Positions 35,474 through 44,697 of a stretch of 64,000 bases of DNA are shown one piece after another (position 1 is the first letter of the stretch; each line of letters begins with the position of its first letter). The position numbers were made by a program, and so were the translations under genes. The stretch comes from Microbacterium hydrocarbonoxydans. GTDB taxonomy: Bacteria > Actinomycetota > Actinomycetes > Actinomycetales > Microbacteriaceae. The notes under the pieces are model-generated. The model was not told the origin of the DNA. It saw nothing but the letters and a program-made list of their open reading frames with translations, and searched no databases. The stretch covers positions 496,001-560,000 of the forward strand of contig NZ_FNSQ01000005.1 of assembly GCF_900105205.1 (NCBI RefSeq), given 5' to 3'.

Positions 35474-36682
35474 ATGAACCAGAACGTCAGGAATCACCGG
35501 TTCCGAAAGGGCATCGCCGGTCTCGGAGCGCTCGCCACCGCTGCTGCCGGCCTATTCGTCGGGACCGCGGGTGCCACCGCCGACACGACCGAGCCGGTCG
35601 ATCCGCAGCTCGCGGTCTACGTGGAGGTGAACTCGAACGATTTAGCGAACGTCGCCGACTACACGCTCGCGGAGTCGGGCGAGGCCGCGATCGACATGGC
35701 GATGATCTTCGCCGCCAACATCAACTACGACGGCGAGAAGGCGTACCTGCACTTCAACGAGCGCGTCACCGAGACGCTCGAGAACGCCCAGACGCAGATC
35801 CGTCCGGTGCAGGCGAAGGGCACCAAGGTGCTGCTCTCGGTGCTCGGCAACCATCAGGGTGCCGGGTTCGCGAACTTCTCCTCCTTCGAGGAGGCCGACG
35901 CCTTCGCCGCCCAGCTCGAGGATGCCGTGGACACCTACGGTCTCGACGGCATCGACTTCGACGACGAGTGGACGGAATACGGGGCGAACGGCACGCCGCA
36001 GCCCAACGCGCAGTCGTTCGGATGGCTCGCGACGGCGCTGCGCGATCGGCTCGGACCAGACAAGATCATCAGCCTGTATGCGATCGGCCCCACATACACG
36101 ACGACCGACTTCTCGCTGTTCGACGCGGCCGGCGTGCTCGACTACGCGTGGAACCCGTACTACCCGACCTATGACGCCCCGACGGTGCCGGGACTCGACG
36201 ACAGGGGGCGGCTCGGCGCGGCCGCGATCGACCTCTCGAACACGAGCGCGGCGACGGCGGCGGACTTCGCCGAGCGCACCGTGGCCGACGGTTACGGCGT
36301 GTACGTGGCCTACAACCTGACGGCGACCGATCAGTCGGCGTACCTCTCGGGCATCACCGAGGCGTTGAAGGGGGAGTCGACCGTGTACCGGGCAGCGCCC
36401 GGCGACACGACGCCTCCGACGGTCACGATCAAGTCCGGCGCGAAGTACACCAAGGGCGACGCGGAGGACGGGTACAAGCGCATCAGCTTCGGACTGCACG
36501 ACGAGGGGCAGATCGACCGGCTCTACGTCAACGGCGTCCTCAAGGACCTCACCGACGACCGGTGGAGCGACCTGAACTTCGTGAAGTCGGGCGCGTTCGG
36601 TGCCGTGAAGGGCGAGAACACGCTGCAGGTGCTCGACGTCGCCGGCAACACCACGGAGGTGTCGTTCGTCCTGACGAAGTGA
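35474..36682 (+). CDS. Secreted GH18 EndoH-like endo-beta-N-acetylglucosaminidase
   Basis: A 402-residue secreted protein with a Sec signal peptide (basic RNHRFRKG, hydrophobic core, cut near ATADT). The GH18 barrel (about 45-300) holds LDGIDFDDEW (157-166), with Asp163 and Glu165 matching the catalytic DxxDxDxE motif in the form seen in EndoH-type enzymes, which cleave the GlcNAc-GlcNAc core of high-mannose N-glycans. The C-terminal 95 residues form an Ig-like beta domain (YVNGVLKDLTDD, LQVLDVAGNTTEV). It is the only extracellular hydrolase of this locus. Its stop directly abuts that of the convergent GH92 gene. Confidence 0.85.
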   Translation: MNQNVRNHRFRKGIAGLGALATAAAGLFVGTAGATADTTEPVDPQLAVYVEVNSNDLANVADYTLAESGEAAIDMAMIFAANINYDGEKAYLHFNERVTETLENAQTQIRPVQAKGTKVLLSVLGNHQGAGFANFSSFEEADAFAAQLEDAVDTYGLDGIDFDDEWTEYGANGTPQPNAQSFGWLATALRDRLGPDKIISLYAIGPTYTTTDFSLFDAAGVLDYAWNPYYPTYDAPTVPGLDDRGRLGAAAIDLSNTSAATAADFAERTVADGYGVYVAYNLTATDQSAYLSGITEALKGESTVYRAAPGDTTPPTVTIKSGAKYTKGDAEDGYKRISFGLHDEGQIDRLYVNGVLKDLTDDRWSDLNFVKSGAFGAVKGENTLQVLDVAGNTTEVSFVLTK

Positions 36683-39600
36683 TCAGCCGAGGTCGAAGAC
36701 CTCGAGCTGACGGATCGTGACCTCGGCCTCCGCCCGCACGCGGATGGCCGAGGTCACGACTCGTGCGGCCAAGGTGAACGGCGTCGTACGGTCGCGGGGC
36801 AGGTCGCTCTCCTGCGTCACCGGGGCAGGGGTCCAGCCGCCGTCCTGGCGCTCGACCTCCCACCGCAGATGCGATGACGATGCCTCGGCGGCCATCGTCA
36901 CGGTCAGGTCGCTCACCGCGCGGGGTTCGGTGAACCGCCACCCGATCCATTCCCCCGCCGAGAGTGCCACTCCCTCACGGCCGGCCGGATCGCCGTCGTC
37001 GAAGGCGTGATCCGCGTGCGCGACAGAGGCGGATGCGATCGCGCCGCCCCCGCCCGCGGTCAGATCGGGTCGCCAGGCGACGACCTCCGAGCGCGCCGGG
37101 ACGCCCGACTCGAGCGCGGTCGCCGGATCGGTGCCGAACACGAGTTCGAGCTCGGCATCCTCCGTCCCGACGAGGAGGGCGTCGACGGCCAGGTCGGCCG
37201 AGGTCAGCGAGACACCGTTCAGTGCCGCGGCCTGCAGGACGGATGCTGCCGGGTCGCTGCTGCGTCGCGAGCGGATCCGCAGCGAGCGGCCGTCGCCCCG
37301 CTGCACGCGGATGTCGTCGAAGAGGGGCGAGCCGATGCGCAGCACTCCCGAGGCGAGCTCGAGCGGGTAGAGGCCGAGGGCCGCCCACAGCCACCAGGCG
37401 CTCATCTCGCCGTTGTCCTCGTCGCCGGGGAAGCCCTGGCCGATATGGGCACCGGCGAACAGGCGGCCGGCGAGGTCGTGCACGATCTCGCCGGTGCGCC
37501 ACGGCCGGTCCGTGAACGCGTACATGAAGGGGATGTGGTGTGCCGGCTGGTTCGAGATGGCGCACATGCCCGAGCGCAGCGCCCGCGCCTCGCGCTGCTC
37601 GTGGATGACGGTGCCGTAGGCGCCGCCGAACCGTTCGTCGGCGGTCTCGGGCTCCGCGAACAGAGCGTCGAGGTGACGACCGAGACCCTCAGGGCCGCCG
37701 TGCAGCTCGGCAAGACCCGCGCCGTCGTGCACGATGCCCACGGACATGCCCCAGGCGTTGGTCTCGACGTTGTCACCGCCCCAGACCCTCGGGTCGAAGT
37801 CCTCGGCGAACGCCCCGGCCGAGTCCCTGCCACGGAAGAAGCCCGACTCGGCGTCGAACAGCGTGCGATACGACAGCGCGCGATTGGCGAAGTAGCGCGC
37901 GAACGAGCGGAAGCGCGCGGCATCCGACTCCGACTCCGCGTCCTCGGCGAGCTGCGCGGCGAACCGGCCGAGAGCGGCATCGCTCACCGCGTTCTCGATG
38001 CTCCAGCTCATCCCCTCGGGGACCTCCAACGGGATGTAGCCCGTGAAGCGACCCCTGGCGATGCCTTTGCGACCGCGCAGGGCATCCGGACCCGGTTCGC
38101 AGGCGTTGCGCCATCCGCTCTCGAAGGCGGCGGTGCGGTCGAAGCGCACCCCCCAGCGGGCGGCGTCGGCGAAGATCTGGTCGCTGGAGGTGCCCACCAT
38201 GCTGTCGACGTAGCCCGGGGCGCTCCATCGGGCCATCCAGCCGCCTCGGCGGTACTGCGCGAGTTGACCGTCCAGCAGTCGACCGGTCAGTGCGGGATCG
38301 AGCAGGGCGAGCGCCGGCCACTCGGTGCGGTACGTGTCCCAGTAGCCGTTGTTGACGACGAGCTCTCCGTCGACGATCGGCGCGCTGGTCATCTCCTCAC
38401 CGAACGGCAGTCGAGCTGTGTACACGTCCGCGAAGCGCGGGCGCGGGTGCGCCGCGGTGCCGGATTCCTCCGCCGCCGTGTTCGGATACAGGTGCATCCG
38501 ATGGAGGGCGGCGGCGATCCTGGCTCGGTGCTCCTCGTCGGCCAGCCTCCGGAACGGCGCCTGCGATGGGGGGAGCGCCGGGATGCTCACGCGCGACAGC
38601 ACCCGGTCCCATGCCGCCGCGGCTCGGGAGCGGAGGTCGTCGTATGTCACGTCCTCCGGTGCCTCGAGCTCCAGGCTGCGCCTGGCCTGCTCCACGGAGA
38701 GGAAGGACACCGCGACCCGCACCTCGAGGGAACCGCGTCCGCTCACGTGTCCGGCGACGCGGCCGCGCCCGTCGTCGTCGAGCATCCCGTGTGTGCGGGA
38801 CGCATCCGTCGCGTCCGCACCTGCATCACTGCGAGGCCGGCGCACGACACCCGCGAAGTAGCCGCGGGGCGCGTTGCCCCAGTCCTCGGTGCCCTCCGGC
38901 AGCCATCCCTCGAAGCGATCGGGAGAGGTCCACCGCAGCAGCCCCTCGTCGGTGGGCTGATCGATCACGAAGCCGACGGTCGCCTCGGGATCCGTCGCGG
39001 TGACGCGGAACGCCGCGGTGTGCGAGGCCGCGGTCATCGAGGCCGACAGCCCGCCGTTCAGCTCGACCGCGTACTCGTGCGGCCTCGCGCGCTCGGACCC
39101 CGGGGTGATCCACCGACGGCGCGTCGAGCGCTCCGACGCCGGCCGCCCCGCGAAGGGCATCAGCTGCAGCACCGAGCGGTCGCCGATCCAGGGACTCGGC
39201 TGGTGCGAGAACTGCAGCGCCTCCAGCCGTCTGCCGTCGGGGTCGTCGTGGATGCTCGGGCGATACGGCCAGCGCGTGTCCGAGGCGTCGGTGGCCGCGG
39301 TGACGAAGGCGAACCCGTGCGGCACCGCGACCGCGGGGATCGTGTTGCCCCGCGAGAACCTCGGCCCGGAGTGCGTGCCGCGGCGGGTGTCGACGCGGTC
39401 GACCGGCCGAGGCTCGCCCGATGCCGTCTGCTCTTCGAGGACGCACTGCACGAAGCCGGTGACCACGGGAGGGAGGTTCGGATGCGCGGCCAGCGCGTCC
39501 GTGCCGAGGACGATCTCGACCGTGGCCGTGCCGCCCTGCAGCGGCTCGAGTGCGACGGTGTCGGCGTTCCACTGCTCGGGCATGCTCCAGCGGGCGTCGA

Positions 39601-39949
39601 ACTGCGTATCCGCGGTGAGGGCGACGTCGTAGCGATCGCGGACGGCTCCGATGCCGCTCAGTCTCGTCCCCTCCCCGCCGCGCACATCGCCCGTCCGCAC
39701 ATCGACAGTGACGGCGAGTGCCGCGTGCGGAGCGAGGGCGGCCGCCGCGCCGTCGGCATAGAACGCCCAGTGCAGCACCGTCTGCGGCGTGATGTCGACG
39801 TCTGTCAGCCCCGGCACCTCGACCCGCTGCTCGCCGGCGGCGGGGTCGAAGGAGAAGGCGAAGACCCGACCGGAGAGCACGCCGGCACGAGGCCGGGACG
39901 AGGGAGGATCCGCCGGACCGTCGGCTGGCGTGAGATGCGCGGTGCTCAC
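36683..39949 (-). CDS. GH92 alpha-mannosidase, cytoplasmic
   Basis: A 1,088-residue glycoside hydrolase with no signal peptide. The GH92 core shows NQPAHHIPFMYAFTDRPWRTG (general acid region) and FPGDEDNGEMSAWWLWAALGLYPL (general base region). About 150 N-terminal residues (FAFSFDPAAGEQRVEV, then VTVDVRTGDVRGGEG) form an extra beta domain, and another discoidin-like domain closes the protein (SSHLRWEVERQDGGWTPAPV). GH92 enzymes are Ca2+-dependent inverting exo-alpha-mannosidases, often alpha-1,2-specific. GTG 39949 overlaps the permease stop (GTGA), making it the last gene of the importer operon. It should trim imported mannose oligosaccharides. Confidence 0.88.
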   Translation of the reverse strand: MSTAHLTPADGPADPPSSRPRAGVLSGRVFAFSFDPAAGEQRVEVPGLTDVDITPQTVLHWAFYADGAAAALAPHAALAVTVDVRTGDVRGGEGTRLSGIGAVRDRYDVALTADTQFDARWSMPEQWNADTVALEPLQGGTATVEIVLGTDALAAHPNLPPVVTGFVQCVLEEQTASGEPRPVDRVDTRRGTHSGPRFSRGNTIPAVAVPHGFAFVTAATDASDTRWPYRPSIHDDPDGRRLEALQFSHQPSPWIGDRSVLQLMPFAGRPASERSTRRRWITPGSERARPHEYAVELNGGLSASMTAASHTAAFRVTATDPEATVGFVIDQPTDEGLLRWTSPDRFEGWLPEGTEDWGNAPRGYFAGVVRRPRSDAGADATDASRTHGMLDDDGRGRVAGHVSGRGSLEVRVAVSFLSVEQARRSLELEAPEDVTYDDLRSRAAAAWDRVLSRVSIPALPPSQAPFRRLADEEHRARIAAALHRMHLYPNTAAEESGTAAHPRPRFADVYTARLPFGEEMTSAPIVDGELVVNNGYWDTYRTEWPALALLDPALTGRLLDGQLAQYRRGGWMARWSAPGYVDSMVGTSSDQIFADAARWGVRFDRTAAFESGWRNACEPGPDALRGRKGIARGRFTGYIPLEVPEGMSWSIENAVSDAALGRFAAQLAEDAESESDAARFRSFARYFANRALSYRTLFDAESGFFRGRDSAGAFAEDFDPRVWGGDNVETNAWGMSVGIVHDGAGLAELHGGPEGLGRHLDALFAEPETADERFGGAYGTVIHEQREARALRSGMCAISNQPAHHIPFMYAFTDRPWRTGEIVHDLAGRLFAGAHIGQGFPGDEDNGEMSAWWLWAALGLYPLELASGVLRIGSPLFDDIRVQRGDGRSLRIRSRRSSDPAASVLQAAALNGVSLTSADLAVDALLVGTEDAELELVFGTDPATALESGVPARSEVVAWRPDLTAGGGGAIASASVAHADHAFDDGDPAGREGVALSAGEWIGWRFTEPRAVSDLTVTMAAEASSSHLRWEVERQDGGWTPAPVTQESDLPRDRTTPFTLAARVVTSAIRVRAEAEVTIRQLEVFDLG

Positions 39950-40881
39950 CCCTTGATCGCGCCTTCCTGCACGCCCTTGAAGAAGAAGCGCTGGGTGAAG
40001 GAGAACATGATGACGATCGGCACGAGGGCGATCATGGTGCCGGCGGCGATCAGGCGCGGGTCGACCGAGAAGCTGCTGTTGAGGTACGCCATGCCGACGG
40101 TCAGCGTGTACTTCGCGGGATCCGAGAGCACGATCAGCGGCCAGAGGTAGTCGTCCCACGCGCCGATGAAGGCGAAGATGGCGACGACGGAGACCATGCC
40201 GCGGATGTTCGGCCACACGATGTGCCTGATGCGCTGCCAGGTCGTCGCCCCGTCGACCGTCGCCGCATCCAGGACGTCCTTCGGGATCATCCGGCACGCC
40301 GTGGCGACGAGCAGCACGTTCATGGCGCTGATCGCACCGGGCAGGAACACGCCCCACAGGGTGTCGGCGAGGCCGAGGGCGCGGATGGTGAGGAAGTTGC
40401 TCGTCACCGTGACCTCACCTGGGAACAGCAGGGTCGAGAGGAGGATGGCCATGACGATCCACTTGCCGCGGAACCGCATGCATCCGAGGGCGTAGCCGGC
40501 GAAGGTCGCGAGCACGACGTTGCTGACGACCGTGCCGACCGAGACGAGCAGTGAGTGCCACGCGTAGAGGTACACCGGCACGATCTCGGCGACGGTGGCG
40601 TAGTTCTGCAGCGTCGGCTCGCGGGGAATGAGGTTCGGCGGGAAGGAGTAGATGTTCTCCTGCGGGCCCTTGAACGACGTCGACAGCTGCCACAGGAACG
40701 GGCCGATGACGAGCACGAGCACGAGCAGCAGCAGCGCGTATCGGCCGATCAGACCGCCGAGTGTGGGCTTGCTGAAGTCTCCCGAGCCGCGGCGACGGAA
40801 GATGGGTTCGCGCGTGGTCGCAGCCGGCTGGTCGTCGGGGCGACGCTCGTCGTCGATGCGGGGCGGAGTCAGGGTGCTCAT
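39946..40881 (-). CDS. ABC sugar importer permease, MalG type (second locus)
   Basis: A 311-residue permease. An N-terminal tail of about 40 hydrophilic residues precedes six helices, and the EAA-like loop LDAATVDGATTWQRIRHIVWPN lies near residues 205-226. ATG 40881 overlaps the upstream permease stop (ATGA). The stop overlaps the GH92 GTG. As in the first locus, no ATPase gene is present. Confidence 0.92.
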   Translation of the reverse strand: MSTLTPPRIDDERRPDDQPAATTREPIFRRRGSGDFSKPTLGGLIGRYALLLLVLVLVIGPFLWQLSTSFKGPQENIYSFPPNLIPREPTLQNYATVAEIVPVYLYAWHSLLVSVGTVVSNVVLATFAGYALGCMRFRGKWIVMAILLSTLLFPGEVTVTSNFLTIRALGLADTLWGVFLPGAISAMNVLLVATACRMIPKDVLDAATVDGATTWQRIRHIVWPNIRGMVSVVAIFAFIGAWDDYLWPLIVLSDPAKYTLTVGMAYLNSSFSVDPRLIAAGTMIALVPIVIMFSFTQRFFFKGVQEGAIKG

Positions 40882-41765
40882 GCGGAGACCTTCGCCTTCT
40901 TCTCGCGATTCATGAAGGCGATCGCGGCCAGCGGGATGAGGGTGAGCAGGAACAGGGCGACGCTGATCGCCGAGGCATAGCCGATGTTGCCGTTGAGTCC
41001 GGAGCCGACCTGACGGATCAGCATGACCAGCGACATGTCGTAGCCGCCCGGCCCGCCCGTGCTCTTGGAGAGGACGTCGAGCTCGGCGAACACCCTCATG
41101 GCCGACACCGCGATGAGCACGGCGATCAGGAGCATCGCGCCTCGCACCGAGGGGATCGTCACCGAGAGGAAGCGACGGAAGGATCCGGCGCCGTCGAGCA
41201 TCGCGGCCTCGTGCAGCTCCTTGCCGACGTTCCCGAGGGCTGCCAGGTAGACGACCATGTAGTAGCCGAGGCCCTTCCACACGGTCAGCAGGATCGCGCA
41301 GCCGAGCAGCAGCCAGCGATCGACGAGGAACGCCATGGGCTTGTCGACGAGTCCGAGGAACTCGAGCGTCTGGTTGATGATGCCGCGGCTGTCGAACAGC
41401 CACGTCCAGATGAGGGCGACCACGACCACAGAGGCGATGACCGGGAAGTAGAAGGTGGTGCGGAAGAACGCGATGCCGGGGAGCTTCTTCTGCACGAGCA
41501 GGGCGAGCAGCAGCGGGAGGATCGTGAGCAGCGGGACGCAGACCACCACGTAGATGATGCACGTGGTCAGCGCGTTCCAGAACATCTCGTCCCCGAACAT
41601 CCGCTCGTAGTTCGCCCCGCCCACGAACTCGGGGGTCCGCAGGGGGCGCGCGTCGGTGAAGCTCAGGAACACGGTGTTGAGGAACGGCCAGAGCGCGAAC
41701 ACCAGCACCCAGATGACAGCGGGGCCGAGGAGGAGCCACGGGGTGAACCACCGGTGCGATCTCAT
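40878..41765 (-). CDS. ABC sugar importer permease, MalF type (second locus)
   Basis: A 295-residue permease with six helices and the EAA loop LHEAAMLDGAGSFRRFLSVTIPS (about 188-210). ATG 41765 is preferred because AGGAGG lies 6 nt upstream. ATG 41804 would overlap the region just after the binding-protein stop and has no ribosome site. It forms the importer with the 39,946 permease and the 41,808 binding protein. Confidence 0.92.
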   Translation of the reverse strand: MRSHRWFTPWLLLGPAVIWVLVFALWPFLNTVFLSFTDARPLRTPEFVGGANYERMFGDEMFWNALTTCIIYVVVCVPLLTILPLLLALLVQKKLPGIAFFRTTFYFPVIASVVVVALIWTWLFDSRGIINQTLEFLGLVDKPMAFLVDRWLLLGCAILLTVWKGLGYYMVVYLAALGNVGKELHEAAMLDGAGSFRRFLSVTIPSVRGAMLLIAVLIAVSAMRVFAELDVLSKSTGGPGGYDMSLVMLIRQVGSGLNGNIGYASAISVALFLLTLIPLAAIAFMNREKKAKVSA

Positions 41766-41807
41766 GGTGGTCCTCCTGGTCCGGGTGCTGGTGTGCGCGC
41801 TCATGGC

Positions 41808-43109
41808 TTACTGGTCCACGCGGTTCGCGTTGGCGTACTCGACGATCTTGTCGAGCTGCTCCTTCGCGTCGGCCTCGCCGTTGACGGCCAGCGCGATCTG
41901 CTGGGTCATGTACGTCGCCATGTCCGAGGTCCACTGGAACGGGATGGCCTTGGCATCCTCCATCGCGGTGAACACGGTGTCGATCGCGGCGAGCTGCTTC
42001 TCATCGGTGATCGACGACGAGATGTTCTCGACGACGGCGTCCCCGCCGCCCGAGGTGCCGGGCGCCGTGCCGACGGCGAGCGATGAGAAGGCCACCTGGT
42101 TCTCCTCGTTCGTCGCGAACTCGGCGAAGGCGAGGGCGGCTTCCTTGTTGTCGGAGTCGGCCGAGACGTTGAGTCCCTGCACGTAGAGCGGCGGGATGCC
42201 GAGTCGCTGCGTGGCGACGGTGTTCTCGAGCAGCGCGGGGGCGTCCTTGGCGAGGTCGGTCGTGAAGCCGGTGCCGCCGGTCGTGAATGCGACCTTCTCC
42301 TGGATGTAGGCCTCGGCGTTCCCGCCGTAGTCGCCGGTCAGCGCCTCGGCCGGCATCGCGCCCGCGGCGTAGGCATCCGCGTACTTCTCGATGATCGCCG
42401 CCGCCTCATCCGTGTTGAAGTCGAACTCGCCCTTGTCGTTGATGACCTCCATGCCTGCGGAGGTGAAGGTGTCGAGGGCCGGGATCGACGAGAGCAGCTG
42501 CACCTTGCCGCCGGACTCGGTCGCGACGTCCTCGGCGAGGTCGAGCAGCTCGTCGACCGTGGTCGGGAGGTTGTCCTCCGTGACGCCGTACGGCGCCAGC
42601 TGGGCGAGGTTCCACCACGACGCATCGCTGGAGAGGTACCAGGGCAGACCGTAGGTGCCCTCGACCTCGGGGTACTGGCTGTACGCGTCCCACGCCCCGG
42701 CGTTGTACTCCGACTTCAGGTCGGGGTCGGCCTTCTCGAGGTCGAGGAGCTTGCCGGCGGCCACCAGCGGGTAGGCGATGTCCGGCGGCAGGTTCAGCAC
42801 GTCGGGCAGGGTGTCGGCGTTGGCCTGGCTCAGGATCTTCTCCTGGTAGCCGTCACCCGGCTGGTCCAGCCACTCGACCGTGACGTCGGGGTGCTCCTTC
42901 TCGAAGGCGTCGATCAGGTCTTCGAAGTACGGGGTGAACTTCTCGTTCTTCAGCGACCAGGTCTGGAACTGGATCGTTCCGCTCAGTTCGCCGGAGGTGT
43001 CGATGGGGCCGTCTGAGCCTGTGGGGGCGCCGCCCCCGGTGCAACCGGCGAGCGCCATGGCGCCGATCGTGAATGTTGCCAGAGCGACAATGCGTGCGGG
43101 AACTTTCAT
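41808..43109 (-). CDS. ABC sugar importer, solute-binding lipoprotein (second locus)
   Basis: A 433-residue family 1 binding protein. The signal peptide ends in lipobox ALAGC (Cys23). The mature protein has the usual two lobes (IQFQTWSLKNEKFTPYFEDLIDAFEKEHPDV, then GLPWYLSSDASWWN, and KEAALAFAEFATNEENQVAF). ATG 43109 has GAGGAAG upstream. By context it captures mannose-rich oligosaccharides cut by the GH18 enzyme. First gene of the operon SBP-permease-permease-GH92. Confidence 0.92.
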   Translation of the reverse strand: MKVPARIVALATFTIGAMALAGCTGGGAPTGSDGPIDTSGELSGTIQFQTWSLKNEKFTPYFEDLIDAFEKEHPDVTVEWLDQPGDGYQEKILSQANADTLPDVLNLPPDIAYPLVAAGKLLDLEKADPDLKSEYNAGAWDAYSQYPEVEGTYGLPWYLSSDASWWNLAQLAPYGVTEDNLPTTVDELLDLAEDVATESGGKVQLLSSIPALDTFTSAGMEVINDKGEFDFNTDEAAAIIEKYADAYAAGAMPAEALTGDYGGNAEAYIQEKVAFTTGGTGFTTDLAKDAPALLENTVATQRLGIPPLYVQGLNVSADSDNKEAALAFAEFATNEENQVAFSSLAVGTAPGTSGGGDAVVENISSSITDEKQLAAIDTVFTAMEDAKAIPFQWTSDMATYMTQQIALAVNGEADAKEQLDKIVEYANANRVDQ

Positions 43110-43156
43110 CGTGCTTCTTCCTCGAGGCGGGCGATTGGCGGTGTCCACTCCCGTGG

Positions 43157-43171
43157 ACTACAACGCTTTAG
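43157..43171 (-). promoter_or_regulatory. Second-type LacI operator, importer-GH92 operon
   Basis: The plus-strand text CTACAACGCTTTAG (43,158-43,171) matches 12 of 14 consensus positions. Read on the minus strand it ends in TGTAGT, a -10 candidate for the operon starting at 43,109. Confidence 0.75.
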
Positions 43172-43258
43172 CAGATGAAACCATCGGAAGCCGCCTCTGT
43201 CAAGGCTAGCCATCGTGTCGTCAATCGAGAGAGTGAGAGACGGGTAGGGCTCTGGTTG

Positions 43259-43273
43259 CTCAAGCGTTATAGT
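43259..43273 (+). promoter_or_regulatory. Second-type LacI operator, GH5 gene
   Basis: CTCAAGCGTTATAG (43,259-43,272) matches 11 of 14 consensus positions, with -10 candidate TATAGT (43,268-43,273). It lies 88 bp from the operator of the divergent importer operon, so looping between them is possible. Confidence 0.75.
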
Positions 43274-43321
43274 GGTGCGACCTGTCCTCGTCGGAGGGCT
43301 CTCTCGGAAAGGTCCGGACAC

Positions 43322-44632
43322 ATGACGCAGCGCCGCGCTCTCGATGCTCCACTGAGATTCGGGGCGAACTACACGCCGTCGAAGGAGTGGATGCACTCCT
43401 GGCTCGACTTCACCCCCGACGATGTGCGGCGTGACTTCGCAGCGCTCGCGGAGCTGGGCCTCGACCACGTCAGGGTCTTCCCGCTGTGGAACGTGCTGCA
43501 GCCGAACCGCACCCTGATTCGCACGAAGGCCGTCGACGACGTGCGCGCCATGGTCGACATCGGCGCGGAGTTCGGCCTGGACGTCAGCGTCGACGTCATC
43601 CAGGGCCACCTGTCGAGCTTCGACTTCGTGCCGTCGTGGCTCTACACCTGGCACGACCGCAACATGTTCACCGACCCGACGGCGCTCGAGGGGCAGGCGG
43701 CTCTCGTGCGCGCGCTCGCCGGGTCGCTGCGCGATGCGCCCAACTTCCTCGGGCTGACCCTCGGCAACGAGGTCAACCAGTTCTCCGCCCACACGCACCC
43801 CTCGCCCTGGCCGGTGACGACGGATGAGGCCGGGCGATGGATCGAGACGCTGCTGGCCGCTGCCGAAGAGGCGGCACCGGGGCTCCCTCATGTGCACAGC
43901 GAGTACGACGCCGTCTGGTACATGGACGGGCACGGCTTCACCCCGGCCCACGCGTCGCGTCTCGGCGCGATGACCACCATCCACTCCTGGATCTTCAACG
44001 GCACCGCCCAGCGCTACGGCGGAAGGTCTGTCGCGGCCGACCGTCATGCCGAGTACCTCATCGAGCTCTCCCGCGCGTTCGCGACCGAGAGCGACCGACC
44101 GGTGTGGCTGCAGGAGGTCGGCGCCCCCTCGAACTGCCTGGAGGAGAGCGAGATGCCCGACTTCCTCGAGGCGACGCTGCGTTCGGCGGTGCGCACCGAC
44201 GATCTCTGGGGGGTGACGTGGTGGTGCTCGCACGACGTCAGCCGCGACCTCGGTGACTTCCCCGAGCTGGAGTACTCGCTCGGGCTCATCGACCAGAGCG
44301 GAGCGGCCAAGCCCATCGGACGCCGCTTCGCGGAGCTGATCCCCGAGCTGCGTGCGCGGACGGCTGCTCCCGCCCGCGACACCGCGATCGTGGTCGAGGT
44401 CGACGAGCACGAGGTGCCTGTGAGCCGGGCGGCGCTGAGCCCGGGCGGCGCGGTGTTCCAGGCCTGGGTGGATGCCTGCTCCGCTGGCGTGGATCCCGCG
44501 TTCGTCACCTCGCGGGCGGCGCTCGATCCCGCGGCGCTGGATGCGCGCGGCATCCGCTCGCTGATCCGTCCTGATCTCGCGGCCGGCGAGGTCGACCGCT
44601 ACGGCTCGGTCAACACGGTTCTGAACGGCTGA
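43322..44632 (+). CDS. GH5-like glycoside hydrolase, putative beta-mannosidase
   Basis: A 436-residue cytoplasmic protein. The TIM barrel carries both GH5 (clan GH-A) glutamates: acid/base Glu150 in LGNEVNQF and nucleophile Glu265 in WLQEVGAP. The N-terminus [28 protein letters not shown] and overall length resemble the GH5_18 branch, which removes the core beta-1,4-mannose from Man-GlcNAc in bifidobacterial N-glycan clusters. The neighbouring EndoH-like, GH92 and GH38 genes support this. ATG 43322 follows GGAAAGG. Subfamily assignment is by resemblance and context. Confidence 0.8.
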   Translation: MTQRRALDAPLRFGANYTPSKEWMHSWLDFTPDDVRRDFAALAELGLDHVRVFPLWNVLQPNRTLIRTKAVDDVRAMVDIGAEFGLDVSVDVIQGHLSSFDFVPSWLYTWHDRNMFTDPTALEGQAALVRALAGSLRDAPNFLGLTLGNEVNQFSAHTHPSPWPVTTDEAGRWIETLLAAAEEAAPGLPHVHSEYDAVWYMDGHGFTPAHASRLGAMTTIHSWIFNGTAQRYGGRSVAADRHAEYLIELSRAFATESDRPVWLQEVGAPSNCLEESEMPDFLEATLRSAVRTDDLWGVTWWCSHDVSRDLGDFPELEYSLGLIDQSGAAKPIGRRFAELIPELRARTAAPARDTAIVVEVDEHEVPVSRAALSPGGAVFQAWVDACSAGVDPAFVTSRAALDPAALDARGIRSLIRPDLAAGEVDRYGSVNTVLNG

Positions 44633-44677
44633 GGCGGGCCTGAACGGCTGACGCGGGCCTGAACGGCTGACTCGGGC
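44621..44677. repeat. 19-bp tandem repeat spanning the GH5 stop codon
   Basis: Three head-to-tail copies of CTGAACGGCTGANNCGGGC start at 44,621, 44,640 and 44,659. The first contains the GH5 stop codon. They lie in the gap between the GH5 gene and the convergent lacI gene. Confidence 0.85.
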
Positions 44678-44697
44678 GCGGCCGGAATCCGAGCGCG

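Noticed and set aside
36683..40357. Longer GH92 frame starting at 40,357
   Set aside because: The extra N-terminus is antisense-free but lies entirely within the permease gene. GTG 39,949 overlapping the permease stop is the natural start.
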